A DNA stretch of 64,000 nt, from the NCBI GenBank assembly GCA_961205875.1, contig OY540820.1, forward strand, positions 11,842,001 to 11,906,000, read 5' to 3'. The first letter of the stretch is position 1. Each line of letters begins with the position of its first letter. Of the stretch, positions 1 to 12,099 are shown piece after piece. Position numbers and translations under genes: made by a program. The notes below the pieces were generated by a model. The model saw only the letters and a list, made by a program, of their open reading frames with translations, had not been told where the DNA came from and ran no database searches. The DNA comes from Sialis fuliginosa (Eukaryota; Arthropoda; Insecta; Megaloptera; Sialidae).

Positions 1-704
1 TACATGATAAATATTTACAAAAGTTTCCATGTTTGCCCTACCCTGTATACGGGTAAACATCAGATGAAATGTTTCTCATTGGAGGATAGCAACGCTAGAC
101 ACCTGTTTAATGTACGGTGAATTATTTACAACTTGTGACCTTTTCAGGTTTTTATTTTTTGTTTTACAGTGGTGCTCTTTTATATATATATATATATAAA
201 TCTTTAAATTCACTGGGAAATAATCAAAAGTACTGTTGTCACATCAGTTCTAGCAATTTTAGATAGATTTTCCTTACAGTTGTATGTTAAACATATTTAA
301 CACTGTTTAAGGTTGCATACAAAATTGTCATATGTTAGAATATAACACGTAGTTTTAAAATGTCTTGTAATTAATTAAATTTTATTTAATTTAGTTTAAT
401 TATCAAAAAAATTTCAATTTACTTTTGTCTTCTAGACTTTGGTGAGCAAATATATAAAATAAAATTATTATAGTTTTTAATGGTTTTAGATTTATACCTT
501 ATTAGCTGCTTTCCGCGAAATCGTTCGCATGGAATTTGATTTTTTTTATCTAATCAATTTTGTGATATAAGTAGCCTATGCCCGTCCTCAAAATATATGC
601 ATTCTCCTTGTCAAATATCATCAGAGTTACTTTTGCATTTATAATATTAGTATGGACTACAAATATGTACATACAGAATAACATACAAAAAAAGTAAATG
701 CATC
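1..704. other. AT-rich stretch without a gene
   Basis: No convincing open frame, RNA gene or TIR pair is seen. The only structured item is a short TA microsatellite at about 181-198. Confidence 0.6.
181..198. repeat. (TA)n microsatellite
   Basis: Nine consecutive TA units are visible. A second, longer TA run lies near 40943-40966. Confidence 0.9.
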
Positions 705-835
705 AGTTATGGCCGCTATAAGAGCAAGTTTTCGTTTTTGTTTTTTTTTATTAATGGGCTTGTTTTTTGTAATTCTCACGAACTCATGATACTAATAAAA
801 CAAGTAACTCTTTATTTAATCAATTTAATTAAGTA
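705..835 (+). repeat. T1 MITE family, left-end fragment
   Basis: The segment matches the left third of the full-length T1 copy at 44655-45188. Shared marks are GGCCGCTATA, the stretch around GGGCTTGTTTTTTGTAATTC, and AAAACAAGTAACTCTTTATT. The terminal GGTA..GGCACCA motif is missing and a short T-rich insertion splits it, so it is a decayed, truncated copy. Confidence 0.7.
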
Positions 836-1336
836 AGATATGTATAAAAGAAAGATAATATTTGATAAATATTTGGTGTAATAAAAATAACTTAAGTAAA
901 TTAATTCTTAATTATTTATAGATAACTAAAACAGTAGTGACAATAGGTATTAGAAAAAAATCAATACTAATTGTAAGTGCTAAAACAATAATAATGGGAA
1001 AAGTAAAAGTTCTACAAACAGTTTTAATTAACAAACAACATTGATAATACTCTTGAGCTTTTTGTCTGATAATTTTAAAAATAATATATTTTTTATTTTT
1101 CAGATGTTGCAGTAAAAAAGAAATTAATTGCAGTCAGTATTAATTGTAAGTAAGAGAACACGCACATTATTAAAATATTTTAACTCCCCGAGATATTTAC
1201 TTAATGACGTCACTGTTTTTAAAAGTCTGCTCTTAAGTTTTAACTGGGAAATTCTGACACATCGCAAACATCAATGTTACTAGCGTAGGAGACGATAAAA
1301 AACTTTTTTATAACTTTGTACTGTGTTTTAAAAAAT

Positions 1337-1453
1337 ATGGCAGTTCCTGAAAATGGATTATCCCGTTGTTTTTTTGCAGATAAAAATAATAAAACTTATG
1401 ACGGGAAACAGGAAACAAATTCTTATCTTCTGGATGAATTCAGACGTGTTACA
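1337..1453 (+). CDS. candidate coding exon, gene unknown
   Basis: An ATG in good context (ATATGGCA) opens a 39-codon frame with balanced amino-acid use (starts MAVPENGLSRC, ends LLDEFRRVT). It runs in phase 0 into a plausible donor, ACA|GTAAGC. A strong acceptor (T-rich tract then GCAG, ending at 1379) sits inside the same frame, so the true exon could instead be internal, about 1380-1453. I recognise no family and see no partner exon. The frame continues about 16 codons past the donor before a stop. It does not obviously belong to the K2P gene 36 kb downstream. It could be a chance open stretch. Confidence 0.3.
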
Positions 1454-2675
1454 GTAAGCACCTTAAAACGATTTACTTCAATTATTAATTTGTATTTTTA
1501 ATGTATATTGTAACATGGACGTTTATATTTCTTTTTAATATTATTATTTTAAATTTCACCTTTGATAATGATTTTGATTTTTGATAGTAAACCATACCTA
1601 TCTTAGTCTAATGTTTTGTTATACTTTAAAAAGTATTTTTTAAATTTCAGTTTTTAAGTAATCTGTGAAGATTCAATTTTATATTTTTAATCAACTACAA
1701 TAATGATCATAAAAATAATTAAATGTTATTATACTGTTTTTTATTTGTTCAGATTAAAAAATTTATATTTCAGGTTAAATTTTAAAACAAACAAAATTTT
1801 AAAAGGGGGTCTACAAGCACCCCACATGTTAATTACTGTTATAAATACCCACGTGGTTTCTGTCGGGTTAAAAAATGAATTTGTAAACAAACCAATTAAG
1901 AATCACTGGTGTAAATGTTAAAGACATTGTGGTCTTTTGTATCGGTAATAATTAGTTGTGAATCGTTCAGAATTCAATTTCAGCTTTTAATTAGTGGTTC
2001 TTTCTAGTCAAGAGGGTAATTTTAAAATTCTCGGAGACCATCAGAAATAGAACTGTCATGTTACGCGTCTGTGAATGTATGTACAAGATATCTGTTATTT
2101 ATTTCTATCTCTCTCTGTTCTTCCAGGATCGTTCGTACTGCCTGGGTGATAATATTTTAAAAATAAATCTCATTAATTATCACAATAAGAATCATTACGT
2201 TTCATTAGTTATTTATTTATAATGAAGCTTTAAATTGAATCTATTGTTCTTACTGATTAATATTATAATTATACTTATTTAATTATTTTAGTTAAATAAT
2301 TGATTGTTTATAATTTATCGGATTTTTTTATAAATTTCTTCTTAAGTTATTATAATATAGAATCATTAAAATAATTAATATAATGGGAAATTATTAAATA
2401 TCAGACAATCAAATTGAATAAATTCTTTTTGAACGAATTTCTAATATTAATTAACAATTGTTCTTCTTCTTGTAATTTTCATATCTACTGGATGTTATCC
2501 TCTTCAGACAGCTCCTTAGTGTTGTGTATACTAATTTAAAAAAAATTCTTACTTTATGTATTCATCATTGAATAAATTGTTTTTTTTTTGCATGTAACGA
2601 TTGTTGATAAATTATTGATTATTTAAAAGTGTTAGCTGTTTCTAGTTTTCATGTTCTGTAGATCACGATTCTCAC
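1454..2675. other. AT-rich stretch without a recognised gene
   Basis: Only short, low-complexity open frames are present, and no TIR pair or known repeat is recognised. One weakly open + frame at 1703-1921 has no supporting signal. Confidence 0.5.
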
Positions 2676-2679
2676 TTAA

Positions 2680-3448
2680 GGGGGTCGTCTACCTTCGAGG
2701 TTTTAAAAAATCGATTTTTTTTCGTTGCATATTTCGAATTTATAGTGAAGGATTTGACCGGATACACTCGCGGTATTTTCATATGGTATTTTGAGTGTAA
2801 AAAGTGACGAACCGGGAACATCTCCGTGACGAGGAAGGAGAGCTCTACGGCCCTGGCATAGCCGATTAAATCGTAAATTTCTTCAATCATGTTTTATTTC
2901 ATCATATATGTTTAAACGCGTTTCCCTAAAAGTCTCGGTTTTCGAAAGTTTTGTCAAAAACCCGTCTAGAATATTTGGAACATCGGGGATTTCTTGTTCT
3001 CTAATTTTTCAGCAGACATTAGGACACGAGCTTTTTTGAAAAAGTTTTTTTTAATTTAATTTTTATAGCCCTAGAAAAAAACGGTCGAAAACAAATATTT
3101 TTGTTAAAACGTCTGTCATTTCGGAAGATTTGGATATTTTTCAAAAATCTTGTATCCTGACCTAGCCAACGTGATAACAATTAAAGGAACTTTTCGGTTT
3201 TTTGTTTCAAGAAACCAGAATGGTGAAATCGCGCCATAAAGTCGACTGTAACGTTTTTGCGGAGACGCGGTCAACGACGCTCCAAGATCGCGATTTTGAA
3301 AAAAACAATTGTTTCGACGTAATTTTTTTTTAGTCTAAGAGTGTGCTAATAAAATACGGAAAACCGTTCCTCAATATCATGTGTAGTTTTTTCGCAAACC
3401 ATCGTTGAAAATAGGCAAGAAATTTTGGCGTAAAGGTAGACAACCCCC
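2680..3448. mobile_element. TTAA-flanked MITE (piggyBac-like), family P1
   Basis: The element is bounded on both sides by TTAA (2676-2679 and 3449-3452), the target site typical of piggyBac-type transposons. Its ends are inverted repeats: GGGGGTCGTCTACCTT on the left and, read on the other strand, GGGGGTTGTCTACCTT on the right, one mismatch in 16. The 769-bp interior is non-coding, so it would depend on a transposase supplied elsewhere. Family assignment rests on the TTAA flank and G-rich termini, not on a protein. Confidence 0.8.
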
Positions 3449-3452
3449 TTAA

Positions 3453-4180
3453 ATCATAAATGGGCTAGACACTAAAAAGTATACCTCTCCTTGGAATTAT
3501 AATAATCCTTATTTAGGATTAATTCATCAATTTTAAATTAAACCAAAACTTATAATAAAACATAAAATAGATACGGTTAAAGTTTATTTGTTTTATAAAC
3601 TAAAACAAAATATAGAGACTGTAATGAACATACATTATTTTAGAACATTAAACTTTTCATATTTGAATTAATAATATAAGTACACGGAAATTACATTTCC
3701 CTGCTTGTATAAGCCAGTTATAACAAAGTTCATAGTTTATATTGTTATAGTTCGTCTCGTAGTGTTACTTATAATTCTCAAATACTCCTAATGTAGGTTA
3801 GTGCTTATATATACGTATTATACTCGTATATTATCTATACATTTGTACATGAATGCCGAGGAATATAAAAAATTATTACTTGTTAATTTAAATTTTTATA
3901 ATTATACTAGCTGACTAGGCAAAAGTGTTCTGCTCAAAAATAATTTGTTTAAGAAGCAGACCATAAATATTTTCGTAAATATCTCGACCCCAGCACCACC
4001 TACCGAATCCCATAAACTTATCGGAGCACCAAACGAACATATGGTGTGAATATGGCTTCGATACGTCTAGTGGTTTAGGCGTGATTAAATAAGAAAGAAT
4101 ATATTGCATTATTTATTGATAATCTTAAAAACTTTTGGGTCGTACAAAATTTTGAATGTAGTTGATCTACACAAAAATAT
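3453..4180. other. AT-rich stretch without a recognised gene
   Basis: Nothing supportable. A - strand open frame at 3915-4109 has no homology I recognise. Confidence 0.5.
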
Positions 4181-4300
4181 ATGTCTTGGGAACCACGGGA
4201 CTTTCTTATACGTAATCCTAACAGTGAATAGTATACGTGATTCTTATTTTATTAAAACATTTCTGACAAACTAACAAGATAGAAGAAAATGAATAATATA
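4181..4300 (+). repeat. dispersed repeat R1, copy 1
   Basis: The block contains GGGAACCACGGGACTTTC, TTATACGTAAT, CAGTGAA and TATTAAAACATTTCTGACAAA. Related blocks lie at 27860-27975, 31565-31690, 45590-45700 and 58118-58160, and in reverse at 30885-31010. Several join a downstream CAGACAGAC tail (R2), which suggests a short retroposon. No coding capacity is seen. Confidence 0.75.
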
Positions 4301-5563
4301 GGTAATATTATTCTCTACATTATATAACAAAAACCTTAATCTCAAATCACATTAACTGCAACTTAACCAAGTAAGCCTTGAAAAATGACGGAAACTGGCG
4401 AAAAATGGTTGTACTTCACAAAATGTAAGAGTTTCTTTTAGAAAAAGGATACAGATGTGTTTGGACATCATTTAGAACATTTGTTAAATTCATTTAGTTA
4501 ATTTTTCTCAAAATTTTTTGTACGCAATGTCATTAAAATTTTTATATTAAAGATACGTTGTCATTAAAAAAAAAGGGTTAGATGCCACAGTAACATAACT
4601 GATAGCACCAATTTTTTGAAGATTAGCATTAGATAGGAAATAATTTTTCTAAAAAAAATGTTTAATATTGTATATTTTAGAAAATAGAAGCAATATTCCA
4701 TCTTTTACTTTTCCTGTATATGCTCTCGCGAACCTTTTAGAGGTCAAATTTGGTTATCCATTTTTATCATTATGTACATACAATATAATACTTTCATTGG
4801 TCAATTTTTCCGTGTTTAGTCGCTCACCTATTATTAATATTATTGATATAAAATAATAGCTTAAATTATTCTTATTGTAAGAATTTTACTAAGATTGGAC
4901 GAAATATAAACAATGCAGTAAAATTTCTTATTTATGAATAATATCTTTAAAGCTTTTTTATACATTTAAGTGCTGTTCTTCAAGTTTTCAACAATGAATT
5001 AATTTAAAACATATTTCCATCAGTATTTATTTGAAAATCACTTAGACGAATTATTTCAAGTGATCAAATTTAACTATTTAGTAGTATTAAAGTTTGATGT
5101 GTTTATGAATGAATAAATATTTTTACATGTTTGTTAACAATGATTTCATCGTTATACGTATGTTTATATTCATATGACTTTAATTCAATAATATAAGCAA
5201 TTCTGAAAAGTTGTTTATATGATTTATAACGTGTTTATTCATCTTAAATAAATGTATTGTTACTACATTTTAATATACCTTTAGAGACAGATTTTTCTCA
5301 TTCAAAATTGCTCATATTATTATCATTTATGATTTAAATTCTAAAGAAAATTCAATTTTGTTACTGAAGTATACTAAATAATACTAACAAAAATAAACGT
5401 TTTTGTATCTTTATTGACTTAAGTTTATGTTTATATTGACTTAACTTTCCGATCGTTTAACAAGGAACACTACTACTACCCAAGTGCCACTCGCCGATAA
5501 TCTTGAAACTTTGCACACACGTAGTATGTACATCGAAAAACATTGAATACGTGTTTTTTTATT
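4301..5563. other. AT-rich stretch without a recognised gene
   Basis: No gene, TIR pair or RNA-like structure could be supported. Confidence 0.5.
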
Positions 5564-5567
5564 TTAA

Positions 5568-6275
5568 GGGGGCAGACCCAGTTAGGTCTTCCAAAAAAAG
5601 CTCTTTTTTAGGATTTTTTTTGGCCACGTATTAAAATAATTAATAACAAATGTTTTTCCACATGAAAGATATGTATTTACAGAAAATATTATAATTTTTT
5701 TATGGTAAAATATTAAAAAATAAGTGGGATACAGCAAATTTGGGAGGGGTCCAAAAAAAAGTGTTTTGCCGTGATCACTGCTGCTCGTCACTAGATCATC
5801 TGAAATAAAAAAAAACAAAAGGGATCATTAGCTAATGACATAATGCTCCAGATGGACGAAGGGATTTGAAAATTTTTGAATTTTCACAAAATGGCAGATG
5901 TTGAAAGTCAAAGTTCTTGATTCGACTAAAATTTCACTCGCATTTTCGGCTATAAAAAAAATAATCGTAAAAAAAATCCTTCGTCCATCCGGAGGACAGT
6001 TATGTATAGAATAAGTGAGAAAAATTTCAAACCGATCGGCAAAGCCGTTCTCAAGTTACAGTTTACACCGACTTCGAAAACATGGTTTCGAGAAAAACGC
6101 GTTTAAAGTTTTGAGTACGATTTGCATGCAGATAAAAAATTTATTTTGGAACTTACACTGAATCATCTATTCCAGGACATTTGTATGAAATGTTCAGAGA
6201 ATACTTTTGAAATATTCTACTTTGAGAAAATGAAAAAAAAGGATTTTTTTCAAAATTCTAATTGGGTCTGCCCCC
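5568..6275. mobile_element. TTAA-flanked MITE (piggyBac-like), family P2
   Basis: TTAA lies at 5564-5567 and 6276-6279. Both ends carry the same 13-bp inverted terminus GGGGGCAGACCCA. The 708-bp interior contains CCGATCGGCAAAGCCGTTCTC and AACATGGTTTCGAGAAAAAC. It is closely matched at 61490-62105 and distantly at 19610-20105. Its open frame on the - strand is simply conserved between copies and shows no known domain. Confidence 0.85.
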
Positions 6276-6279
6276 TTAA

Positions 6280-6756
6280 GGTTAGAAAACGCATATAAAT
6301 ACGGTTCTGTACTAAATGTTTTTATAAGATGTTATGACTTCTGTTTGAAATTGACAACGTACTGGGATTTCTCCAACGATCAAAAATATGTGCAATATCT
6401 ATGCACTAGTAAAATATATATTGGATGCGAACTAAATTCAATAAATTCCTCATACATTTTTTACCAATGCAAATCGAAAAACTCTTTGAAATTCACGCGT
6501 ATCGCCAAAGAGAAAATAACAGAAAGAAATCGAAACCTATAAATGTTTACTTTTTGTTTTCTGGCATTTACGTTGTTTACCTATGATGAAGGGCGATTTT
6601 TCATTTATTGTCATAAGTGTTTATATTAAAACTGGAAGTTCACTGAGGCTTCAGTCTCGCTATTTTTTAAATCAAATCCTCCTAATATCGATTTTTTTCT
6701 CAATAAGTACTTAGTTTTTTTATTTAATTACATCAATATCACAACTACCATTGATT
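6280..6756. other. short spacer without a recognised gene
   Basis: A 65-codon open frame at 6345-6542 starts with TTG and shows no recognisable domain. No repeat was identified. Confidence 0.4.
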
Positions 6757-6758
6757 AA

Positions 6759-7113
6759 AGGTGTACCGGAATTCCGGCCGGAACTCACGATGTAGATTTA
6801 AAGTGAATATTTTGACGTCACTGCTATTATATTATTATTATTTTTATATTATATTATTATTGACACTATGAATGTGATCGAAAAGAACGTATGCTATACA
6901 AATAATTTAACGAAATTATAGCTATACAAATAGTTTTACAAAGCTGTAAAAATTACAGAATATGTAGAAAACACAATTTTTATAATTTAATGTATTTTCT
7001 TAAAGAAATATCATATAGAACAATAGGTATTATATTAATTTAAGAAAATAATCTATATATTTATATTTTGACGTTAAACGTGAATTCCGGCCGGAATTCC
7101 GGGGCACCTCTAT
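6759..7113. mobile_element. MITE with palindromic terminal repeats
   Basis: The inverted ends read GGTGTACCGGAATTCCGGCC on the left and, on the other strand, GGTGCCCCGGAATTCCGGCC on the right. Each end also contains a self-palindrome, GGAATTCCGGCCGGAATTCC on the right and a slightly decayed version on the left. A 10-bp direct repeat, CATTGATTAA, flanks it (6749-6758 and 7114-7123), fitting an 8-bp hAT-type duplication plus ambiguity. A second copy with only the right terminus ends near 29751. Confidence 0.8.
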
Positions 7114-7299
7114 CATTGATTAACCTCTTATTTTTTATAAGTACAATACTAATTGTAAATTTTTCTTAATACGAGCCTGAATTAATTATTAAATAAAAAA
7201 TTGTTAAATTACAGCTACATCACAAGTATATATGTATTTGATTTTTCTTTTAATTTATAAATTATGGACATATATGTATATTTAATGAACTAATTCTAA

Positions 7300-8010
7300 G
7301 GTTTTTCAAACAGTAAAAATCATATCAAAATCGGTTTAGTAGCTTTCGTTTCATCGAAACAAGTAAACATACATGTACGTACAGATAAAATGAATTTATG
7401 ACCTATAAAACCTATAAGCTCAAAAATTATTCTATTAATATTGGTTATAATAATTGTTTCCTTTAAATCTGGAACATGGTGCATTCATTATGTTCCTTTT
7501 AGAATATGTAGTTGTATAGAGCAATATTAGAGTTAATAAACAGAATGTGCTTGCATTTATTAATAATGAAGATTGAGTTAATTTTTCATGCTAATTACAA
7601 AATATACTACTAGCTAATTAAGCTAAAACATGTTCTGTTTTATATATTCATGGTTATATTGAAAACTTTATAATTACAATTCTGTAAGCGAAATGGTACC
7701 AACGCGTAGAGTTCTAACGTTATCATTTCAACCAGTGCTTCCTAAACTTTTAGATTTTAGTGTTACTGTTATTTTCAGATATAACTGTCTCTTTGTGAAA
7801 ATACAAGTTAGATATGTATTTGAGTTACAGCACTTACAGACAGACAGACGGACACACAGACACCATGGCGAAAATAGTCAGGTTGGATTAAGGGAAGGTC
7901 GAAATGGATAATTCCTTCAAAATCCGGATTTCGAAAAAAATCGGCTTCACTATACTTATACTATTGTATATTTTATATACATATACAAGGTATAAGAAAG
8001 TAAAAAAAAA
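7300..8010 (+). repeat. retroposon 3' tail R2 and flanking non-coding sequence
   Basis: Around 7840-8005 lies a block with CAGACAGACAGACGGACAC, ATGGCGAAAATAGTCAG, AATCCGG and a final GGTATAAGAAAGTAAAA. The same block recurs at 32035-32212 and 58200-58372. The upstream piece near 7320-7380 (CAAAATCGGTTTAGTAGCTTTCG) resembles the 3' ends of RTE-type non-LTR elements. No reverse-transcriptase frame accompanies it. Confidence 0.6.
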
Positions 8011-9328
8011 CACTTGTTAATTAAATAAACAATACTGTAAATATATAAGCATATTTGGCAAAAGTAGTAATAATAAAATTACGCTTTTAACAACATTGTT
8101 TGTTTATAAAGGAAAAAAATATATTCAAAATTTATATGCTAAATCAAAAATTATAATATTTATATTAGGATATTAGCAAAATAGACCAAAATAGAATCAA
8201 ATATAAAACTAAAAAAATGTTATTAATATTTTGCTGAATTCATTGTCATAAAGAATAAAATAATATCGATCATAACATGACAACTGACATTTTGGTTAAT
8301 TTTTTGATGAATTTATTCCGATTTAGTTTTGTGTGTTCTTTCATTTAGTATTCGTGATATTTGTTCATTCATTCGAGAAATACGTAAAAATAAATGGTAG
8401 TTTTAATGTTATCTAAACAAAACAGGTACATTTCAAACTTTCAAATTGCTCTCCCGAGAAAACACATTTTTGTAGTTATCATGTAAATAATGATTATTTA
8501 CAAAAAGACTTTAGACTTTTAATGCAACTCGGAGAAACGTTATTTAAATATCATCAAGGAGACATGGCTTGCATCTAAAAATTCTGTATAAAATAATAAT
8601 TAATATTATTTACTATTAGGTTTCATTTAAAGATAAATAATATGTAAAATACATTTTACATACATATACAATGTTGGTAACACTGGTTTAAATAAGGATG
8701 TCTGCCTAAATGTAATGCATATGAGCATGTATGTACTCTAAATGTGTAACATATTTATGCATGTTATAGATATTTCTCATTTTGACGTAAGAAAATATAT
8801 TTATAATAGTCTGCTGTAGGTAGAAGAACATATCAGATACAATGTCGAGATTATACGGTCTTACAGCAGTGGTTGAGTTATTGTAATATTTTGTACCAGT
8901 GTAATATTTACATATGTTATTTTCATTCGTAGCAGTGAGTTATATTTGTTAGACTTGAATAGGTACCGAAATTATATTTGATACATGTATGTTATACAGA
9001 GAACATACGTACATAAATGAAAAATGGTAAATGATTTTGTATGTCGTATTGTTTGCGTATTCATATTTTTTTGATTTTAATCTTAAATACAGGTACAGTG
9101 TGTAGTTGTAATATAAAGGTCGATCCGGACTATCATGCCAGTCCCGGTCCGGTCTCGCTCTAATCAAAATATAAATAAACAATTAACAATGAAAACATCC
9201 ACACTTAAATACAGTATTTACTATTTACTATACTGAATATTTGACTTGTACTTTTTTTGTACTTTTGCACAGCTGTTTTTGTTTTATTTGATAAAGTTAA
9301 ATTTTATAACTTTTTAAGACTATTTTAA
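8011..9328. other. AT-rich stretch without a recognised gene
   Basis: No gene supported. The - strand frame at 8949-9182 shows no domain. Confidence 0.5.
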
Positions 9329-9330
9329 TA

Positions 9331-9857
9331 GGATCGAGCGGGGTAAATATGAAACACCAAAAAATGGGGTAAAAGTGAAACAAGCTTGCAACTAAAAAAC
9401 TAATTTGTTTATAAAAGAATTATAAAAACTGACATCATCATTAAAGGTTTGTTAAAGCGACCTGAAAATATGAATCGCCTAATAAGTGATGTGTCACCCC
9501 TACAGATTTCCCTGTTAGTCGATGTCAAAACGTGTAAATTAAATTTTAATTCTTCGTACATAACTTTTTGTATAGCTCAGATATTAATTAAAGTTACAAT
9601 TTCACATTGATATGCCACAAAGAAGATAAATCAAAGTTGCCTTTGTAGCTTTTTTTTAATATTTCGAGAAATATTTTCCATTAGAGGCCTGTTTCACTTT
9701 TTCCCAAATTAGAGGTTAAAAATGAAACACACTTTTTTCATTTTTAAAGTTCGTGTTGTATCGTACAGTTCAAATGATGTAAGTATGAATTTGTATCGTT
9801 AACTGTCAAAAACCATGAAAGATTCGTATTTTGTTTCACTTTTACCCCAGTTGACCC
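9331..9857. mobile_element. TA-flanked TIR element (mariner-like MITE)
   Basis: Imperfect inverted ends of about 25 bp are visible: GGATCGAGCGGGGTAAATAT..GAAAC on the left and GGGTCAACTGGGGTAAAAGT..GAAAC (other strand) on the right. TA dinucleotides sit at both boundaries (9329-9330, 9858-9859), fitting Tc1/mariner-type insertion. The interior of about 527 bp is non-coding, with extra GTTTCAC/GTGAAAC motifs. Confidence 0.7.
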
Positions 9858-10074
9858 TACCTACTTTAATTTTAATGTATGTATAATATTCCCACAACCT
9901 ACCTACATCAATCAAATCTATTGACTTTACCTACGATAATATACCGATAAACTTCACAACTATTACCTATATGTATATATGTGTACGTCCACGCAGTATT
10001 TTGTTAATATATCTCGCAAATATGGGATACGAGAGGGGCTAATAATTATTCACCAAAGGATGATTTCGAGAGTT

Positions 10075-10320
10075 TCCAAACAAGTGCATCTGTGATGAGA
10101 AAAGTGACTGTGGCTACAAACTAACTCTCCGCAGCAGCGCTCCCGTTGCGGTTTGGACCGAACGATCAGCAGCAAACTTCACCTACACGAATCCCTTAGC
10201 TTGGAGCACACGCACAACCGTGCTGCTGTCAGGACTAACAAGGGCTGCGGTTCAACTCCTCAAACACCCGGCTTGCGTCCTTGTGGAAAATGTTGTAGAT
10301 ACATGCGTATCGTATGGTTT
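10075..10320. other. GC-rich island, function unknown
   Basis: This stretch stands out from its AT-rich surroundings and is rich in GCAGCAGCGC and GCTGCGG motifs. A possible acceptor (ACTCTCCGCAG, about 10132) and a short + frame (about 10153-10407, opening with TTG) are present, but no ATG exon with paired splice sites is convincing. It may be an exon, a promoter or leader, or an unrecognised repeat. Confidence 0.35.
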
Positions 10321-10570
10321 CGCGTTTTTGAATGTAAATACAATATGCTACTGAATAATGTAAATGCCTCAGACATTTATATGGATCTACTTGAGACAGC
10401 TGTATGAAACTTTAAGTGTACCTACCTATCTATTATTATAGTATATGATTATGGATACTCAACTTTTGTATAAGTTTTTGATATTTTTACCATTTATAGA
10501 CGTAGAATTTTTAATCTTGTGACAAATCATTTAAAACCGAATAGAATTCTATAATCAAAAGACCTTATAA

Positions 10571-10825
10571 CAGGGCCGTAACTACCACCAGAGCAGCGCC
10601 CCGGGCCCCCGAGGGCAGGGGGCGCAAATTGAGATTCCAACTTGAATTTTTCACTTATTATTCATAAAATTAGTAAAATTGGCGACAAAAAAGGTAATTT
10701 AAATCAAAATTTGTAATAAGTTTTTTGCTAGTAAGGTAAGGTGTTCAATTTTTATTTTTGGATATTCTGAGGAGCCCTTGGCCACTTCTTACCCCGGGGA
10801 CCCCGAGCCTCTAGTTACTGCCCTG
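10571..10825. mobile_element. hAT-type MITE with perfect 8-bp TSD
   Basis: The exact duplication CCTTATAA flanks the element at 10563-10570 and 10826-10833. Ends are CAGGGCCGTAACTA and, on the other strand, CAGGGCAGTAACTA, the CAGGG start being typical of hAT elements. The 255-bp interior is non-coding with GC-rich flanks (CCCCGGGCCCCCGAGGG; CCCCGGGGACCCCGAG). Confidence 0.92.
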
Positions 10826-10936
10826 CCTTATAAGGTAATTAACAGAACATCATTATTATCCGCTGGTTGAGGCAATCAAATGTTAATACTGTCTCTATAT
10901 ATTTTTTCCCATTCTGAGTTTTCCCCTTACGCGCAT

Positions 10937-11221
10937 AAAGCGCCGGCTTTAGGGAGAGGGGGGGCGAACCAGGGTGATCGCCCGGGGCGCCAGGCTAGGT
11001 GGGGCGGCACACAATGGGGTATAAGTAACTTTTTTGGTTCAAATCAGTATACAGGCTATAATTTTTGAGTAAACTTTTTTGAAGTCTAGGATCGCGCCAA
11101 GCTGAGGAATTAACTATTCAACTTATTTGTTAATTTATCAATTTTAATTAAATTTTTTAGAGGGGGAGAGGGCGGAAAAATAAATCTCGCCCAGAATACC
11201 AGACTTCTTAAGGCCGGCTCT
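10937..11221. mobile_element. hAT-type MITE, AGAGCCGGCCTTA family (H2), copy 1
   Basis: Left end AGCGCCGGCTTTAGGG and right end (other strand) AGAGCCGGCCTTAAG form a TIR. The flanking octamers GCGCATAA and GTGCATAC agree at six of eight positions, an aged 8-bp duplication. Internal marks GGATCGCGCCAAGCTGAG and GGGCGGAAAAATAAATCTCG recur at 20876-21418, 38408-38578 and 58980-59760. Confidence 0.8.
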
Positions 11222-11867
11222 GTGCATACGAATACAAATGCGCATTTACATGCGCAAAATACATATACAAATGAGACATGTGTGCTTTAAGAGCAGTTTT
11301 AAAAAAATTATTATATGCATAGAGTCATCGCAAAAGAAAGAGATAGAGCGTGCATTGAGTATAAAAAAGATATAATATTGGTTGGTTATATCTCTATCTT
11401 CACTTATGTGAACCAAATTTTAATTAATACAGAATGCGCAGTCCGTATATCTATGTCTTTGATTATGGGGTTATTACGCAAATGACAACCTGTCACTTTG
11501 GATAATCGAACAATAAAGTTATTAGGAGTCGATCCAGACAATAATAATAATCTACTGTACCTATTTCAGTCATACCTCCTATACAACAGCTTTATAAAAC
11601 ATTCATATACATATAGTACGTATACATTATGTTCAGTTTGTCGATTATATCTTTTGAAAGGTTTGCTGAATTTTAAATTTAACTACAAAATTGAATTCAG
11701 ATGTGATATATTTTTCAAATGATGTAACGTAAGGTACAGGTTTTATTTAAAATTCAATTGACCTTTTTAAATATGTATACATGTAAAGTACTTTACTATG
11801 GACATGTTGATAGATATGCATTTAAAAATTGTCTTATAAATTTAAAAGTTAATAAGAAAATCAGTGG

Positions 11868-12091
11868 CGTAGATAGGGGGGGGGATCCAGGGGATCAATC
11901 CCCCCCTCATGAGTCTACGAAAATTATATGATCAAAAAAATTTATAATACTACACGAATTTAGTTGCCAGATTTCTAAAATGCTCCGGCGGGGCAGTCTC
12001 GGACCGAGGGGGGAGGGTAATTTTTAGGTTGCAGAAATTTTGTTTTTTAAATTTTTTAACATACAAATAAATTCATCTACTAGTTATATAC
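11868..12091. repeat. likely hAT-related end fragment
   Basis: CAGTGGCGTAGATAGGGGGG near 11862 resembles a hAT terminus (CAGTGGCG). A GC-rich run CGGCGGGGCAGTCTCGGACC lies at about 11986. No matching right terminus is found, so only a truncated element is proposed. Confidence 0.4.
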
Positions 12092-12099
12092 TTCTATAT

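Noticed and set aside
5582..5818. A conserved open frame on the - strand, also present at 61478-61729
   Set aside because: Both lie inside copies of the P2 MITE. The frame is conserved because the repeat is, and it shows no domain.
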